Part shown: one piece after another, positions 47,162 to 58,410 of the stretch
How the letters are laid out: every line of letters begins with the position of its first letter
How positions within the stretch are numbered: the first letter of the stretch is position 1
Assembly (NCBI GenBank): GCA_027596075.1
Contig: JADGJC010000054.1
Location: forward strand, 13,291 to 77,290
Direction: 5' to 3'
DNA: 64,000 nt
Origin: Rhizophlyctis rosea
Lineage: Eukaryota; Chytridiomycota; Chytridiomycetes; Rhizophlyctidales; Rhizophlyctidaceae
Program-made: the position numbers and the translations under genes
The notes under the pieces: model-generated
The model's database searches: none
Told to the model about the DNA's origin: nothing
Seen by the model: the letters and a program-made list of their open reading frames with translations, nothing else

Positions 47162-48407
47162 TCTGTCAATAGCGCGATGTGAATTCTTGCAGGCGGTTTA
47201 GATGAGTTGGGCGGAAAAGGTCGTGGGAAAGAGGTTGAGTTTGATGGGGTGAATGCGTGCTGGATCCATGCTTTGAGATCTGATGTCAACTTTGTGGCAC
47301 AGCTCCACCGTGGGACAGATGCCGCACGGTTCCCCCATAGCAAGGCCAGGACGTACCAGTGTTTGGACCCTCGCGTTGATTAAACCCGCAATGACCATCG
47401 AACGAGATGTGGGAGTTCCGCTCATATAGAACAAGGCACCCACTGCAAATCAAAACATCACGCGGTCGAAAATGGAAGACTGACCACCTTATAAGCCAGT
47501 CTCTAAATACTTCTAAATTCGTATGTGCACTCAACCAGAAAGAAAAGCCCATACCTCTTCTCCCGCAAATGGAAGGATAAGGCTGTTGAAAACATTCGCC
47601 TTCTTTGGTGTAGCTCCGACGTTGACTATTATTTTTTTTCCATCATAAAGCTGGATAATCAAGCTTTTGACGATGACAACGGTGGCATCTTCAAAACCAT
47701 GGGTAGGCTTTAGGGGCACAGAACCCACAACTTTATGACCAATGACACAGAACCCACAAATTTACGAGCAAGGAAGTACACCAAAAAAAAGATTGGAAGC
47801 AGCGGACTGGCATTGACAAAATCCACATTTGACATTTTACCTAAATTTGGTTTCCTCTATGCTGGTCGGAGTTCCCGAATGCGTTGTTCATCCCAAAACG
47901 GTTTCCCTTCCAATTGAGAGTGTTGAGCACAGAACTGGCATGCGTAAAACCATTTGCCTGTTTCAATGGTCAAACGGAAAAAAGAAAACCCTACCTCATA
48001 TGATATTCTGATTGACCATCTCAATCTGACCATCAGATGCAGATATTCCCCAACAGGCTGAGCCTTGCTTATGGATTGATGCGAAGTCGCCATGAAGTCA
48101 AACAAATTCTTGATCAGAACATCACAAGTATCACAAGCTGTTGCTTCTGGATGATCTCTTCGAATTCTGTTTTGGATGAAATTTTTGTAAGTCTGACGCT
48201 TCGCATGGATCATAATCACGGCAGTTATAACAATGGAATACACTCGAATGGCGAGACTTCTAATATTTGCTTTATGTACTGCGATACGGCTATCTTACAT
48301 TGACCCCGAAAGTTCCCACCGCCACCAAGCACGTGCACAACGAACCATCAATCACTCTTCCTCATCCGAAAATGTTTGAGGCAAACATTCGTCATCCCAT
48401 CCGCATA
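47162..48407. promoter_or_regulatory. Spacer between copies A and B with shared GTGGCACAG element
   Basis: No gene is supported. GTGGCACAG at 47294-47302 lies 133 bases upstream of the copy A ATG. The same word occurs 145-147 bases upstream of copies B and C. The rest of the spacer is A/T-richer than the genes and shows nothing else. Confidence 0.4.
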
Positions 48408-49892
48408 TCAAGAAGGCTGCCCCGACAAGCCCGCATTTGTTGTCGGTAGGGTTGACGGGTTCCCAACGGGGTTTGCTGGCGCAGATGCAGGTGTGGAAGG
48501 TCTCATAGTGCCGACCAATGACCCAATGACCGGTTGACCAGGAGCATTGACGGGGACTGCCGGGCTAAATCTGATCCCCCCAGGCACCAAAACGAAGGAT
48601 TGCGATGTGATTGGTGTCATGTCAGATGCCCCAACGAAACCCGGATGGGTCGGCAGCGTCGTCAGAGCGGACGTTCTGATGGGGGTTGGAACGAACACTG
48701 GTGCCGCCGTCGAGGACCCAGGGGTCACGATGCCGAATCCCGGGAAGAAGGAGTTCTGCGTGGTGAGTTCCGTCAATCAATGACATAAGATTTATTCATA
48801 GATCCGGCTGAATTAACATACCGGACGTTCTCTTGACGAGGAAGCATCGGGAGCAGGGGTAGTGAGCCGCCCCTTGGGCTTCTTGATGCTGATAAAGTAT
48901 TTGGTGGTGAGTCAAAGGTCGTTCCGAAAAACAAAGGTTATATACATTCTGTTCCTCAAAACTTCATCGCTTGCTCGCTTGAAGCTTCCCTATAAAATGA
49001 CGCATTAGGTATCCCCATAAAACTTGAAGAAACCTGACCAAACAAGAAGGCAAGCCATTTACAGAAAGATTGTGATCCTCGCCTGCCACCTCTTCGCCTT
49101 CTTCATATCGATGTTGCCTGCTCCCCCGCTGTGCCGCATCCTCCCTTGACTCACGTGTCCAATCATTCCACTGTACGCTCGCCAGGCGCAGTCTCAAGTC
49201 ATTGGCTTCCTTTTGTGCATTCTCCACCGTAGTCTCCTGGTGTGAAACCGTCTCGCCCAGAGTCTTTGTAGTGGCGCGTAAGGAATCTCCCTCGGTTCGC
49301 AACGCTTCAACCTCTTTGCGCAGAACTGACAGTTCTGTCGATTGCCTTTTCAGTAGAGCACCAGCGTGCCTGAAGAGGCAGTATTCGGCATGCTTTGCGG
49401 ACAGGTGGCGTAGGTCTTTGAAGGGACAGAGTTTCACTCCTTCGTAGCTTGCGAACGGGCATGGAACCTCGGCGAAGTCACAAGATCGCATGTGTTCCAC
49501 GACGTCAGCCCGCGTTCCGATCCATGAACATCCATCTTGACGATTGTTACAATATACTCGCAACCTGGCCAGCATGCGACGTAGTGTAGGATCGTTGGCT
49601 GGTGTCAGGTCTGTCACTTTGTACGGCCCTCCCCGGCATTTCGCACACGGTGCGGACTGGGTATTGGAATGACGGATCCAGATCTCCATGTTGTGGCGTG
49701 AGAATGCTTGGCCGCAACCGCAGGGTAGGTAGATGGGGTCGATGAGTGGGTCTTGTCCCACGGGGCATTTGAGGAGGTCGTCAATGGCGTCTTCGTTCAC
49801 ATACCGGTACTGGAAGTGGAGGGCGTGTCAAGTCCCAAGGTTTTGCCGTTGTCAACAGGAGACTTGATACATACCTCGACACGGTCAGCCAT
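48408..49892 (-). CDS. U-box/RING-like and TRAF-type zinc-finger protein, copy B
   Basis: Five exons: 49892-49875, 49809-49063, 48989-48946, 48888-48822 and 48755-48408; 407 residues. It has the same plan as copy A: MADRVEYRYVNED, the LKCPVGQDPLIDPIYLPCGC then GQAFSRHNMEIWI domain, CAKCRGGPYKVTDLTPAND, a TRAF-like finger (VYCNNRQDGCSWIGTRADVV then EHMRSCDF), and a longer coiled coil with many Glu/Thr. Exons 3 (44 nt) and 4 (67 nt) have the same lengths as in A and C and encode FKRASDEVL and IKKPKGR. The last exon is different: a 115-residue Pro/Thr/Ser/Val-rich tail beginning NSFFPGFGIVTPGSS and lacking a clear NLS. The donor at 49062 was chosen (GTAAAT) with a CCTAATG branch-like site; an alternative donor upstream at GTGGCA also keeps frame. 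Likely a ligase-like scaffold; partner unknown. Confidence 0.82.
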
Positions 49893-50455
49893 TTTGTTGA
49901 TAGCACAGTGCGACACTTGCAGGCTGACGCCAGATGGGAATGTGGAGAGGAAGAGGATGGCGGGTCAACAGGTTTTGTTCTTTGAATTCAGGTTTGAATT
50001 GGGCTGGCTGGACATTGGGGGTGGCGAAGTCGACCAGTGGCACAGTTATCAGAAGCGTGAAGTTCGCCTCTCTTGCACCATCATCTCTGGAGGTTGACAG
50101 GTCGGAAAGCGACTCTCCACAGAAATCAATACTTCTGCAGTTGGAAAAGTTGAAACTCGAGGTGTTGAGGAAACACTGTCCGTCACCTTCCGCAACGTCA
50201 AGGTCATCAATCTTGATTTAGCTCCATAATGTGCCACCGAATGTCGGAGGAATAAAATTTCTCATGCCTATATTTGCCAAATTTTTGATGTAAATACATA
50301 CTTGCATACTAGCGAATCATCTGAATACTGATAAATTAGCCACATAGCATCGTCACCGGACTATCACTCCCTCAACAGCTTTTGTGCAACAAATCACCAA
50401 TTGCTGCTCCTCAGTCGAGCGTCCCAACGTAAAGCTTCAAGATCCCTTCGGGAAA
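49893..50455. promoter_or_regulatory. Spacer between copies B and C with shared GTGGCACAG element
   Basis: GTGGCACAG at 50037-50045 lies 145 bases upstream of the copy B start, matching the position in the other paralogues. No gene is seen in the spacer. Confidence 0.4.
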
Positions 50456-51851
50456 TCATGACGGGGTCCTTCGAGGCAAGGCTGGAGTCTTGAATTGCGG
50501 TTCTGGTGTAGCAGTTGAACGCCTTGCACGGGAGGGTGCTCTCGACCCGGATGCGGCTGCAGGGCTGATCGCGCCAACCAGTGACCCATCGGATGAAGAA
50601 CCAGCAGCCCTGACGGGGTCTGCGGAGGGAAGCGACGACGACGTTGTTGCCAAGTCGGAGCTGCCGAGCGCCGGATAATTGAATTGTAGAGTGTTTGAGT
50701 TCTAGCGATAAAAGCGGAAATTAGGATGCAGGATTACAATACACATGCTGTAATGAAACCATTGCAACTTACCAGGCCTTCTGCTGGGGAGGAACTTCCA
50801 GAAGCACCGGCAGCACGAGATCCTTTGGGCTTCTTGATGCTAGTGAATCACAGTCATTAGATGAACTGCCCCGCACAATGACAATTGTGGAGGGAGCTAA
50901 CTAACGTTCCGATCATCAATGCTTCGTCACTCGCTCGTTTGAGGAGTCCCTATGACATACAAGTGAGTAATTGCGATTGCTAACATAACGCTGGTTCCAG
51001 GGAAAAGGCAAACAATCAATAGAACGTGAACAGCCCTTCAACACCTACCTTGTCAGTGTGCTCTGCATCAAGTTGAGCCGGACGTTGCAAGCCATTCCGT
51101 TTTGCAACCTCTTCTCGCAACAAGCGCTGTGTAGCAACCAGTTCATTGTCCGTGTTCGCTAGGCGTATTTGCAAGTCATCCGCCTCCTTCATCGCTTCCA
51201 AGAAGTCCTCAGTCCTCTTCGCAACAGTCTCCTGCATCCCTCTCTGTCCGCAAAGCTTCATTCTCTACCCGCAGTGGGCGCAGAGCTGACAGTTCTGCCT
51301 GTTGGCTTGTCAAGAGATCACTGGTATCCTTGTGTTCGCATATTTTGGCGTGGATTTCGCGGAAGATACGCAGCGGTTCGTATTGACACGATGTGACTTC
51401 ATTGAAGACGGCGTAGCGGCACGGCACTCTTTGATAATTGCATGACAGCAGATGCTGCGCGAGATCCGCCCGGGGTCCGGTCCATTCACAAGCTTCGTCT
51501 TTGTTGGTGCAGTAAATCTGCAACTCATCCAACAGGCGACGCAGCGTTCGGTCGTTGGCTGGGATCAGATCTGTCACTTTGAATGGGCCTCCCGTGCAGA
51601 GAGGGCATGTGTTGGACTTGGTAGGGGTCTGACGGAACCATTCTTCGATTTTGGTGCGTGAGAAGGCTTGAGGGCAATCGCACGGTAAGTAGACGGGATC
51701 AATGAGCGGGGTCTCTCCCACGGGACATTTCAGGCGGTCGTTGATTTTCTCGTCCACATACTCGTACTTGGTTTTGAATGGGTTGTAAGCTTTTGGGAAG
51801 ATTTCACCCATTGATATCTAAGCATTCACATACCTCAACAATATTATCCAT
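50456..51851 (-). pseudogene. U-box/RING-like and TRAF-type zinc-finger protein, copy C, frameshifted
   Basis: Exons: 51851-51834, 51766-51049, 50949-50906, 50839-50773 and 50701-50456. The N-terminus MDNIVEYEYVDEK, the domain (LKCPVGETPLIDPVYLPCDC, QAFSRTKIEEWF, CPLCTGGPFKVTDLIPAND) and the finger (IYCTNKDEACEWTGPRADLA then QHLLSCNY) follow the family plan. Here CPLC replaces CAKC. Exon 2 is 718 nt, one base off a multiple of three. After ALRTERDA near 51245 the frame runs to TGA, while the coiled coil continues in another frame as ETVAKRTEDFLEAMKEADD. Compared with copy B about seven residues are missing there, so a 20- or 22-base deletion is likely. A 37-nt GT-AG excision (GTAGAG...ATGCAG) would restore frame but remove conserved residues. 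Tail exons remain open. It is either a decaying copy or uses a micro-intron. Confidence 0.65.
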
Positions 51852-53280
51852 TCTATCGATATCGCAGTACGAATGATTGCAATTTGAAATAGATGTATGG
51901 CCAAGATGAGAACCGTGGCCCGTGGGAACAAGATGAGGGAGATGGAAGGCCAGATATAAGGCCAGGCACAAGTGGTGTGATCCTGGCACATGTCCTGGTG
52001 GCACAGTCAAAACGTGTTCCAATGTGCCACCTGCCTGTGCGACGTGGGGAAATCCCAAGGACCCTCGCGTTATTTCGACACTTCTCTCGTTCGAACCTTT
52101 GCAAAGTCTTCAATGCTGGCGGATGCGCTTTGTGGTCAGAAGTTATGTATTAGTTATTTCACGAGTGAATAGTGGAGTGTTGGAGGGCACCGGAGATGCC
52201 GAAATACGATGGTACCAGGGTCCAGCGGATGTGAGGAACCCGCTTGTTTTTGTTGTCGGGGCCTGACTTCGCAGTGTTGGACAAGGTCCTTGCGATTCGC
52301 GTTTCTAACGTTTCTACCGCCGGCTTTAGGCAAAACATTGCGTAGGACCACATTTTATCAACTTTCTGGCATGTTCTGGCGTTCTGTGGTATTGTCGAAC
52401 GGTAACTGCCAACATCAACTCGCCACCGTCGTCTCCTCGAGTGGTCGTGCGCTTTGTGTAACAAACGGCGGGCAACACCCTTCCATATGTGCTCGCTGCT
52501 CACCCCTCATCTTTTCAGCTTCATCTTGCACTGCATCTCGTGGACCTTCGTCCCGGCTTCTCATTAGCACACCAATATTTGAGCATTTCATGCTATTTCA
52601 AAAGACACCTGAAAGGATATGGGTCTTAAAAAGCTGCTCGGACTAAAGTCCAAAGAAGGTTAGCAAACACCTTGTTCTCATCTTGGTCTTCTTGACGTTG
52701 AATGACCATGTTTATTTTCATAAATAGGAGTATCTTCCGGTCAAACAAATTGCATTAGTTTTCCATCGGCAAGAAGAGCAACACACCGGTTACCTACGGA
52801 GAGTGCAGTCAGCTCTGTACCTCCTTCCTTAAACGTCGTTCTGACACCGTCCGATACTTCCCATCAATCATATCCCACTCCTGCAAATAGTCTCCAGCCA
52901 CCAGTGCAGAGCACCAAGCAAACCAGTTGATAAATTTGTCCAGTTGATAAGTTTGAGTCCGCCAGCACCGCTTCAATCATCAACAAGTCAGCTTGTTTTC
53001 ACGCTTGCACACGTATCAGCACGTTCACCCTCTGGTGTATCTGCCCCCAACGGTTCCCATATGCCTCCTTATGTTGATGAACCAGAAGTTCCAGAAGACG
53101 AGGCCCGTCACGTTTTGAAAGCCTATGATGAAGGTATGAATTATAATGCTGAACCGGGTGGTTCTCGGGCACCAGAAATGAGGCTGGAACTCAAAGAAGT
53201 GGCAATGAGCAAAGAAATATGTATGATGAGTGAGTTACGTTACTTTATGGATTCCACTGAAAGAAACTTTCAACTGTGAT
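51852..53280. other. Upstream region of copy C, then mostly empty DNA
   Basis: GTGGCACAG lies at 51998-52006, 147 bases from the copy C start. From 52.1 to 52.9 kb several overlapping frames on both strands are open but none matches a family. On the plus strand, 52944-53279 is an open frame with an acidic, protein-like stretch (PPYVDEPEVPEDEARHVLK then AYDEGMNY). It could be an exon of the gene suggested just downstream, but I could not link them. Confidence 0.3.
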
Positions 53281-53382
53281 TGCTTATATTTGAAGAAGAC
53301 GAGGGCATATACCAATGGGCATCAGGGTCTCCCGGCCATTCGTATAAGACCCCTTTGACCAAATTCTCTCTTGGGATGAATA

Positions 53383-53605
53383 CCCGAAACGTCTTGTAAA
53401 CCTAAGCACTAACACCGTGATAGACACCACAACGCTTCCCATCCCTTTCGACCATTGTATCATTTCTCCCGTATGGGGAAGTGATCTATCTCAAATTGAT
53501 GGCACTAACTGCAGAGTGGAGTGGGTCATTCCTATCACAAGACAGAAGAAGTTGGAGGAAATGTTGCATGCTGTCAGAGCTTATGGAGAGACGAGGTTAG
53601 CTTGA
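53383..53605 (+). pseudogene. Possible Suppressor-of-fused-like domain fragment
   Basis: One frame after a TAA near 53350 reads FDQILSWDEYPKRLVNLSTN, then LPIPFDHCIISPVWGSDLSQ, then CRVEWVIPITRQKKLEEML. The VEWVIPIT block followed by a helix, preceded by a hydrophobic strand and Pro-rich turn, recalls the C-terminal part of SUFU-domain proteins. The preceding 100 bases are open in a different frame (GIYQWASGSPGHSYKTPL), and a possible later exon lies at about 53751-53936 (KISVRPSYEGIPCICCEVD). I could not assemble a full gene, so this may be a broken copy or a gene with very short exons. The family assignment is tentative. Confidence 0.3.
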
Positions 53606-54176
53606 TTGGACGTCTTGTGCCTTCCGCAGAAGAAAGGAGACAGCAATGAGGAGGGTAAGTTCATGCACGATGTGGGTGACTTTATGGGCTTGACCTGATA
53701 AAACTGATTTTTGAAAACAAGCATATGTGTGATCCACCAAGAGAAGTTGTATGAAGATATCGGTACGCCCATCATACGAAGGGATTCCTTGTATTTGCTG
53801 TGAGGTTGACGTACATGAGAATGAGGACGAAGTGGGGATTGCAAACAGGGTAGCTCGACGTGTTAACAAACCTCTCTCACAGATACCACTTGTGCGGCAA
53901 GCGAGTAGGCCAGAGGAAGAAATGCCAGCATCATGATACCTCCGCCTGTACGGTGAAAATGCATCATGAATTCGGCGTCACGAAGACTTCATTTGACATT
54001 GGGCGGACCGACTCTTGTATGGCAAATACACAAAACTCACCCTAGAATGCAATGAATCTAAAGAAAATGCCAGTGACCTGCGCGGACACTCCTTGTTGCA
54101 CCTGTATGTGGGCCTTCAATAAATCGGCGGTCACCCCGGGAGCAATACTGGCCAAAACTGTCCGCTCGATTGCTCA

Positions 54177-55155
54177 TTGGACGTTGCCTGTGTGAGCGTT
54201 CGGACCAGCTGGATTGTCCGGGGTTGCGAACCGAGCAATTTGAGAGGCCAGATCATCCAGTCGAAGGGTATAGTTGAAGTCCGTCAGTGTAGGCCCGGAA
54301 AGGACAACCCCACCAAAGCATTGGTTTTGGGTGCAGTAATCGTTCATCCAAACAGCGGAGACGGAAACGGTGAAATTGAACCAGAAAGGGGACGAGGGGA
54401 AGAGGAGAGAGGAAGGAAAGCAAGGGAGGGTGGCCGAGATATTGAGCACGAGCGAAAGCACAGGGAAGGGGGAGAGAGACAGGAGGTATCATTATCAATA
54501 GGCCTCTATTTTATCAAGCAGGTTCTGATACAAAATTCACAGCAAATATCGGCGACTGCCTCAAGCGCGTCACTGCCTAACACTACTTCCGCGAAGACGA
54601 CTAGACGCAGACCGGACCTGCGCAGGAGGAGAAATGAACTCATGGTGCGGATCAGCATCGACTCGGGAGCACAAGTCGCTTCCGAATTTTTTGATCTCGT
54701 GGATGAAATGGCGGAAGAGATGAGAAGGGTGAAGCGACAATTGGCTGTCCTTTCGACCAGGGAACTCCTAGACGTCATTGCAAGTGATTTAGCTGAAGCC
54801 CACACCCTTCATGGTTGTGGATTGCTCTGGGGAGATTTGTTGAGCTTTGCCACTGTATGTTTCTTTATCAGATCGGCCAACTCTCTCTCAACCTGATGAA
54901 TCTTTTGTACAGCTGCTTGACCACAGCCAGAGCTGCACAGCAGAAATCAAAGCGAAATATGACACTCTCTTCAACACCACAAACATCAATGCTCAGCGAT
55001 TGGCGAACTCCTGGTCTAAATTGGCTGGTCATCTTCATACACACAGCGAACAGGTTTACCTCCTGCTGGAGCCACCGATAGTAGGTCTGCCGTACCCACT
55101 TGCGCGGGTTGTTGCGCTTGCGCAGCACTTCAAGAAGCAGGTCATGTTAGTCTGA
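54177..55155 (+). CDS. Helix-rich protein of unknown function
   Basis: Exons 54177(?)-54854 and 54913-55155, joined by a 58-nt intron (GTATGT...TTTGTACAG) without a phase change. The best-supported part begins near ATG 54641 (MVRISIDSGAQVASEFFDLV) and continues as amphipathic helices (DEMAEEMRRVKRQLAVLSTR, EIKAKYDTLFNTTNINAQRL, SKLAGHLHTHSEQVYLLLEP) to a TGA. Upstream of 54.5 kb the frame is Arg/Glu/Gly-rich and less convincing; the true start may be later. On the opposite strand 54461-54174 also reads protein-like (AVWMNDYCTQNQCFGGVVL), so the two models compete there. No family was recognised. Confidence 0.4.
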
Positions 55156-57974
55156 TTTATCATGTCAGGTAAGTCATTCTTCTGCGCCATTTCAAAGCTC
55201 TCCAACATGTTTACAAGGTCAACTCATGTCGAACTTCCCGACTCACGATCTCCTTCGCGACTTTGTAGATCAACGATTTTCCTTTCCGGATAAGATCAGG
55301 ATGGAAGCTTGTTTAAAATATCTGTGATCAGATGCTTAAAGTGGCGCTCACCGCGAATTGCGACGGAAAGGATCTCCTACATTGGAGGATCGTGAGGATC
55401 GTCCAGCTTTGCGATGCGTGTGGTTATGTTTGTTCCACTTTTAATGGGCCCATTCAGGCAGCGCGATTTCTTAATTTGGTGTCCAATCCTTCCAATGCCC
55501 CAACCGCTTGCGTCGCCTGGAATGGAGCACCTGCTTTGTTTGCGCAGTTCTAGAGCATGTTGTGTTGGGAGGTTGTCATTATGGAATATACCCTCGCAAC
55601 GTGCGCGTGCGTACGTAAAGTGAACATGTCGCTCTATTCCACCCAAAACCGTACCCAAACAACCGAAGAGAACGACAGGTCACAGTCGCTGGCATTTCAT
55701 TCATGTCATGCTTGTGGACCGCAGGTTAAGATGGGTAAAGATCTTGTGCGTCTCTATTTACAGTTGTTTATCTAGAAAACACAGCCCAGATCAAGTCACC
55801 TCGGAAATTGATGAAATCGATGAACGCTCACAGAAAAAAAACGAAAAACGCACAGATTGGGATGATGGTCCGTGGAGGTGCGATGTGGTGATGCACGATT
55901 CTTGGTCAAGGGTGATGATGAGGGAGATACTGGGAGATATTGAAATGCTATAATTATTGTAGTCCAAAGTGTAGAACGGGTGATTATTATGTTCCCCCAT
56001 TCGCTGCATGGTCCACTGCGAGGCAAAAAAGATTGTGCGGGATGGAGCTTATCGAGCAGAGAAATCCACTCGGCCTGATTCTCTATGTTCTGGGCTTAAA
56101 TCGACTTGCTCTAGACATATGACCCAGATGACTCATCGGATGCCACAGCATTTTCCGCCCCATTATAGACCGCATCAACCACACGAGAAAGGGTTGTTTC
56201 AGGGAGCGTATCAGATTCTTATGACTACGAGTTTGAATTTTACAATGCCAGACCTATTGGTACCTTCGGGAATGGGACAGCTAAAACGAGCGTGTGATGC
56301 AATTAGAAGTGCCGCTGGCCGAAGAAACGCGGACGTTGGTGTTGAGTGGGTGACGGCCGAAACCCCTCGCGTGCATAAAAACATAACGTAGAACATGAAC
56401 TTTACTAGTGACTTCGTGACTGTGCCATAGTTGGCCCCGCATAACATAACATAGATTTATGGTTCCAAAAGGTTTCGGATGTTACCCAGTAGGATATGGG
56501 CAAGCTACTCCACTTTGCGTGCCGCTCTATTCGCTCCATGCTATACGTGCATGCCACATCTCCATACCACACGGAGCAAATGTATGTCCTTTTGGTCGCT
56601 GGACGAGTTAGGAGCGCATACTGGCCACCACATCAACTGCTCGCCTGGCAAATTGCAATTGAATTCAAAACGAATCGTTTAAGTTGCTTACTTAACTTTC
56701 CATGACGGAACCCGCATGGCCACGGGCAAAAATGATTGCCATCACCGAAGCGGATCAAATCACGCCTTGAAGAGGGGGAGTTGTGACTTCATTGAGTGCA
56801 ACGCAGTTCGAGAGTTATCAGCGGATACCTGAAAATTGTTCCGCGGATGATTTCAAGATCGTTGCACCCATCTTCAGAATCAAGTTTTGAAGCTTTTGAA
56901 GGCAAATGGGTGGGGTTACAAGGGGAAAAAAGAAGCGTTTGCGAGTAGAAAGGGGTGGGGCCGCAAGGCGAAACCCGGCGTGGGGATTGGTGGAGGAACG
57001 TTATTTGACCGAACCGAAACGCAAGGTGGAGGAAAAGCAATCGCATAGCCAAACCATGGGCGTAGCTATCATCAAAATCACCCGTGAGAAGGCAAAACCA
57101 GTTGAACGTGTGGTAACTTGTTCCGCACAAAGATGTAATCCGAAAACGACAAATATATATACAGCGATGAAAATAATTAACCAAACTTGTGATCACTCCA
57201 CCTCATCACGTCTGGCGACCGACGGAGTAGGGTCCGAAGGAGTTGGGCGAGTTGGAAGGGAAAAGTGAACCCTCATAAGTGACGGGGAATGCTTGAACGC
57301 AAATGAAAAACTCCTTGGCATCAGGTCAATTAAGTGATATCGACAAGGCCATCTCGTCAACATCCCAGTTATTGATGACTTTGAGCGTCTGACTCAAATG
57401 ATATGAAAAACTTCAAGGCGCCATCGAAGCTGGCCTCTTTGAAATCGGTGATGTGCATGCAATACTCGCAAAGTGCGGTACGTAACGTTTGCTTTTTTAC
57501 TACGCTTTTTGCTTTTTACTACGATGCTGCTCAATTCCGCAGCTGAAGATGCCATGGAGCAGGGAAAAGAATGCTATTGGCGACCAATAGCAATCAACTC
57601 CCCTGACATGTGGAGCACGGTACCCACCCTCCACCAGTAATCGAAACGAAATGTTCACACTCTGTTTTCCGATACGTTTGGGATTCAAATGGACTTGAGT
57701 CAGCCAATCCGACTCCCCTGACGGAAACAGAGACACCAAAGTCTGCCTAGTGCTGGTATTTCCTTACCCGGCCACTTCATCCGGGCCAAGACTGGATGCC
57801 GTATCGTTATGAACTCCACTTTTTTTTGGTTTCCTTAATCTGCTGGTACTTGAATTCATGTCCATTTGGGATGGACCATGCATGCGACGATGTATCATGC
57901 TTTATGAAATTTCAGAAAAAGAAAAAGAAAAACATCATGCCGAAACTACTCAGAAGTAATAACAAACGGCCATA
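55156..57974. other. Region without supported genes
   Basis: Many short open frames occur on both strands. None has a family resemblance or a convincing splice model. A minus-strand stretch near 56.8-56.9 kb (KLDSEDGCNDLEIIRGTIF then a GTATCC donor-like site) may be an isolated exon. No repeat or RNA gene was recognised. Confidence 0.35.
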
Positions 57975-58163
57975 CTAACCCTGAAAAGACAGATATTCAA
58001 TTGCGGCAATATCTTCACGGTTTTCACCATTGGACGTAAACTGTGCAAGCAGGCCCGGGAAGCACTTCTCAACCTGGGTAAGATAGTCATACCATGTCAA
58101 GTTGACTACTTGCTCCCGGTTTCGAAAGTCCCAAAGGTCCTTCGTCCATTGCCCAACCGCCAT
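57975..58163 (-). CDS. Possible exon of an unknown protein
   Basis: This minus-strand frame starts at an ATG and reads MAVGQWTKDLWDFRNREQVV, then YDYLTQVEKCFPGLLAQFTS, then EDIAAIEYLSF. The pattern (Trp, paired aromatic and acidic residues, helical spacing) is more protein-like than the surroundings. No partner exon or family could be found. A further protein-like minus stretch lies at 58.41-58.62 kb (INGQLLMFKKEWADVETIHR). The 10-N gap at 58280-58289 lies between them, so a gene may be interrupted by missing sequence. Confidence 0.35.
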   Translation of the reverse strand: MAVGQWTKDLWDFRNREQVVNLTWYDYLTQVEKCFPGLLAQFTSNGENREDIAAIEYLSFQG

Positions 58164-58279
58164 GCGCTGGTAAAAAGAGAACCATCAGAGTCATATGGTG
58201 AGAGAGGATCGCCACACAGCTTCAATCATAACAACCAGGCTGAGGCCGGTGATGTCGTTCGGTCAACAAGCTTCTACCC

Positions 58280-58289
58280 NNNNNNNNNN
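58280..58289. other. Assembly gap (10 N)
   Basis: Ten undetermined bases are flanked by CCC on the left and a C7 run then T-rich sequence on the right. The true length of the missing DNA is unknown. Homopolymer C probably stopped the assembly or read-through here. Confidence 0.95.
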
Positions 58290-58410
58290 CCCCCCAATTT
58301 TTTCTCCCTGATCATCGCCCAAGACATGGAAAAAGACTTTGAAGCTGTCCATAACCTATTCTGCGCTCTGGATTAAACGCCAGGAACATCAGCATCTCCT
58401 TCATCGCCAT

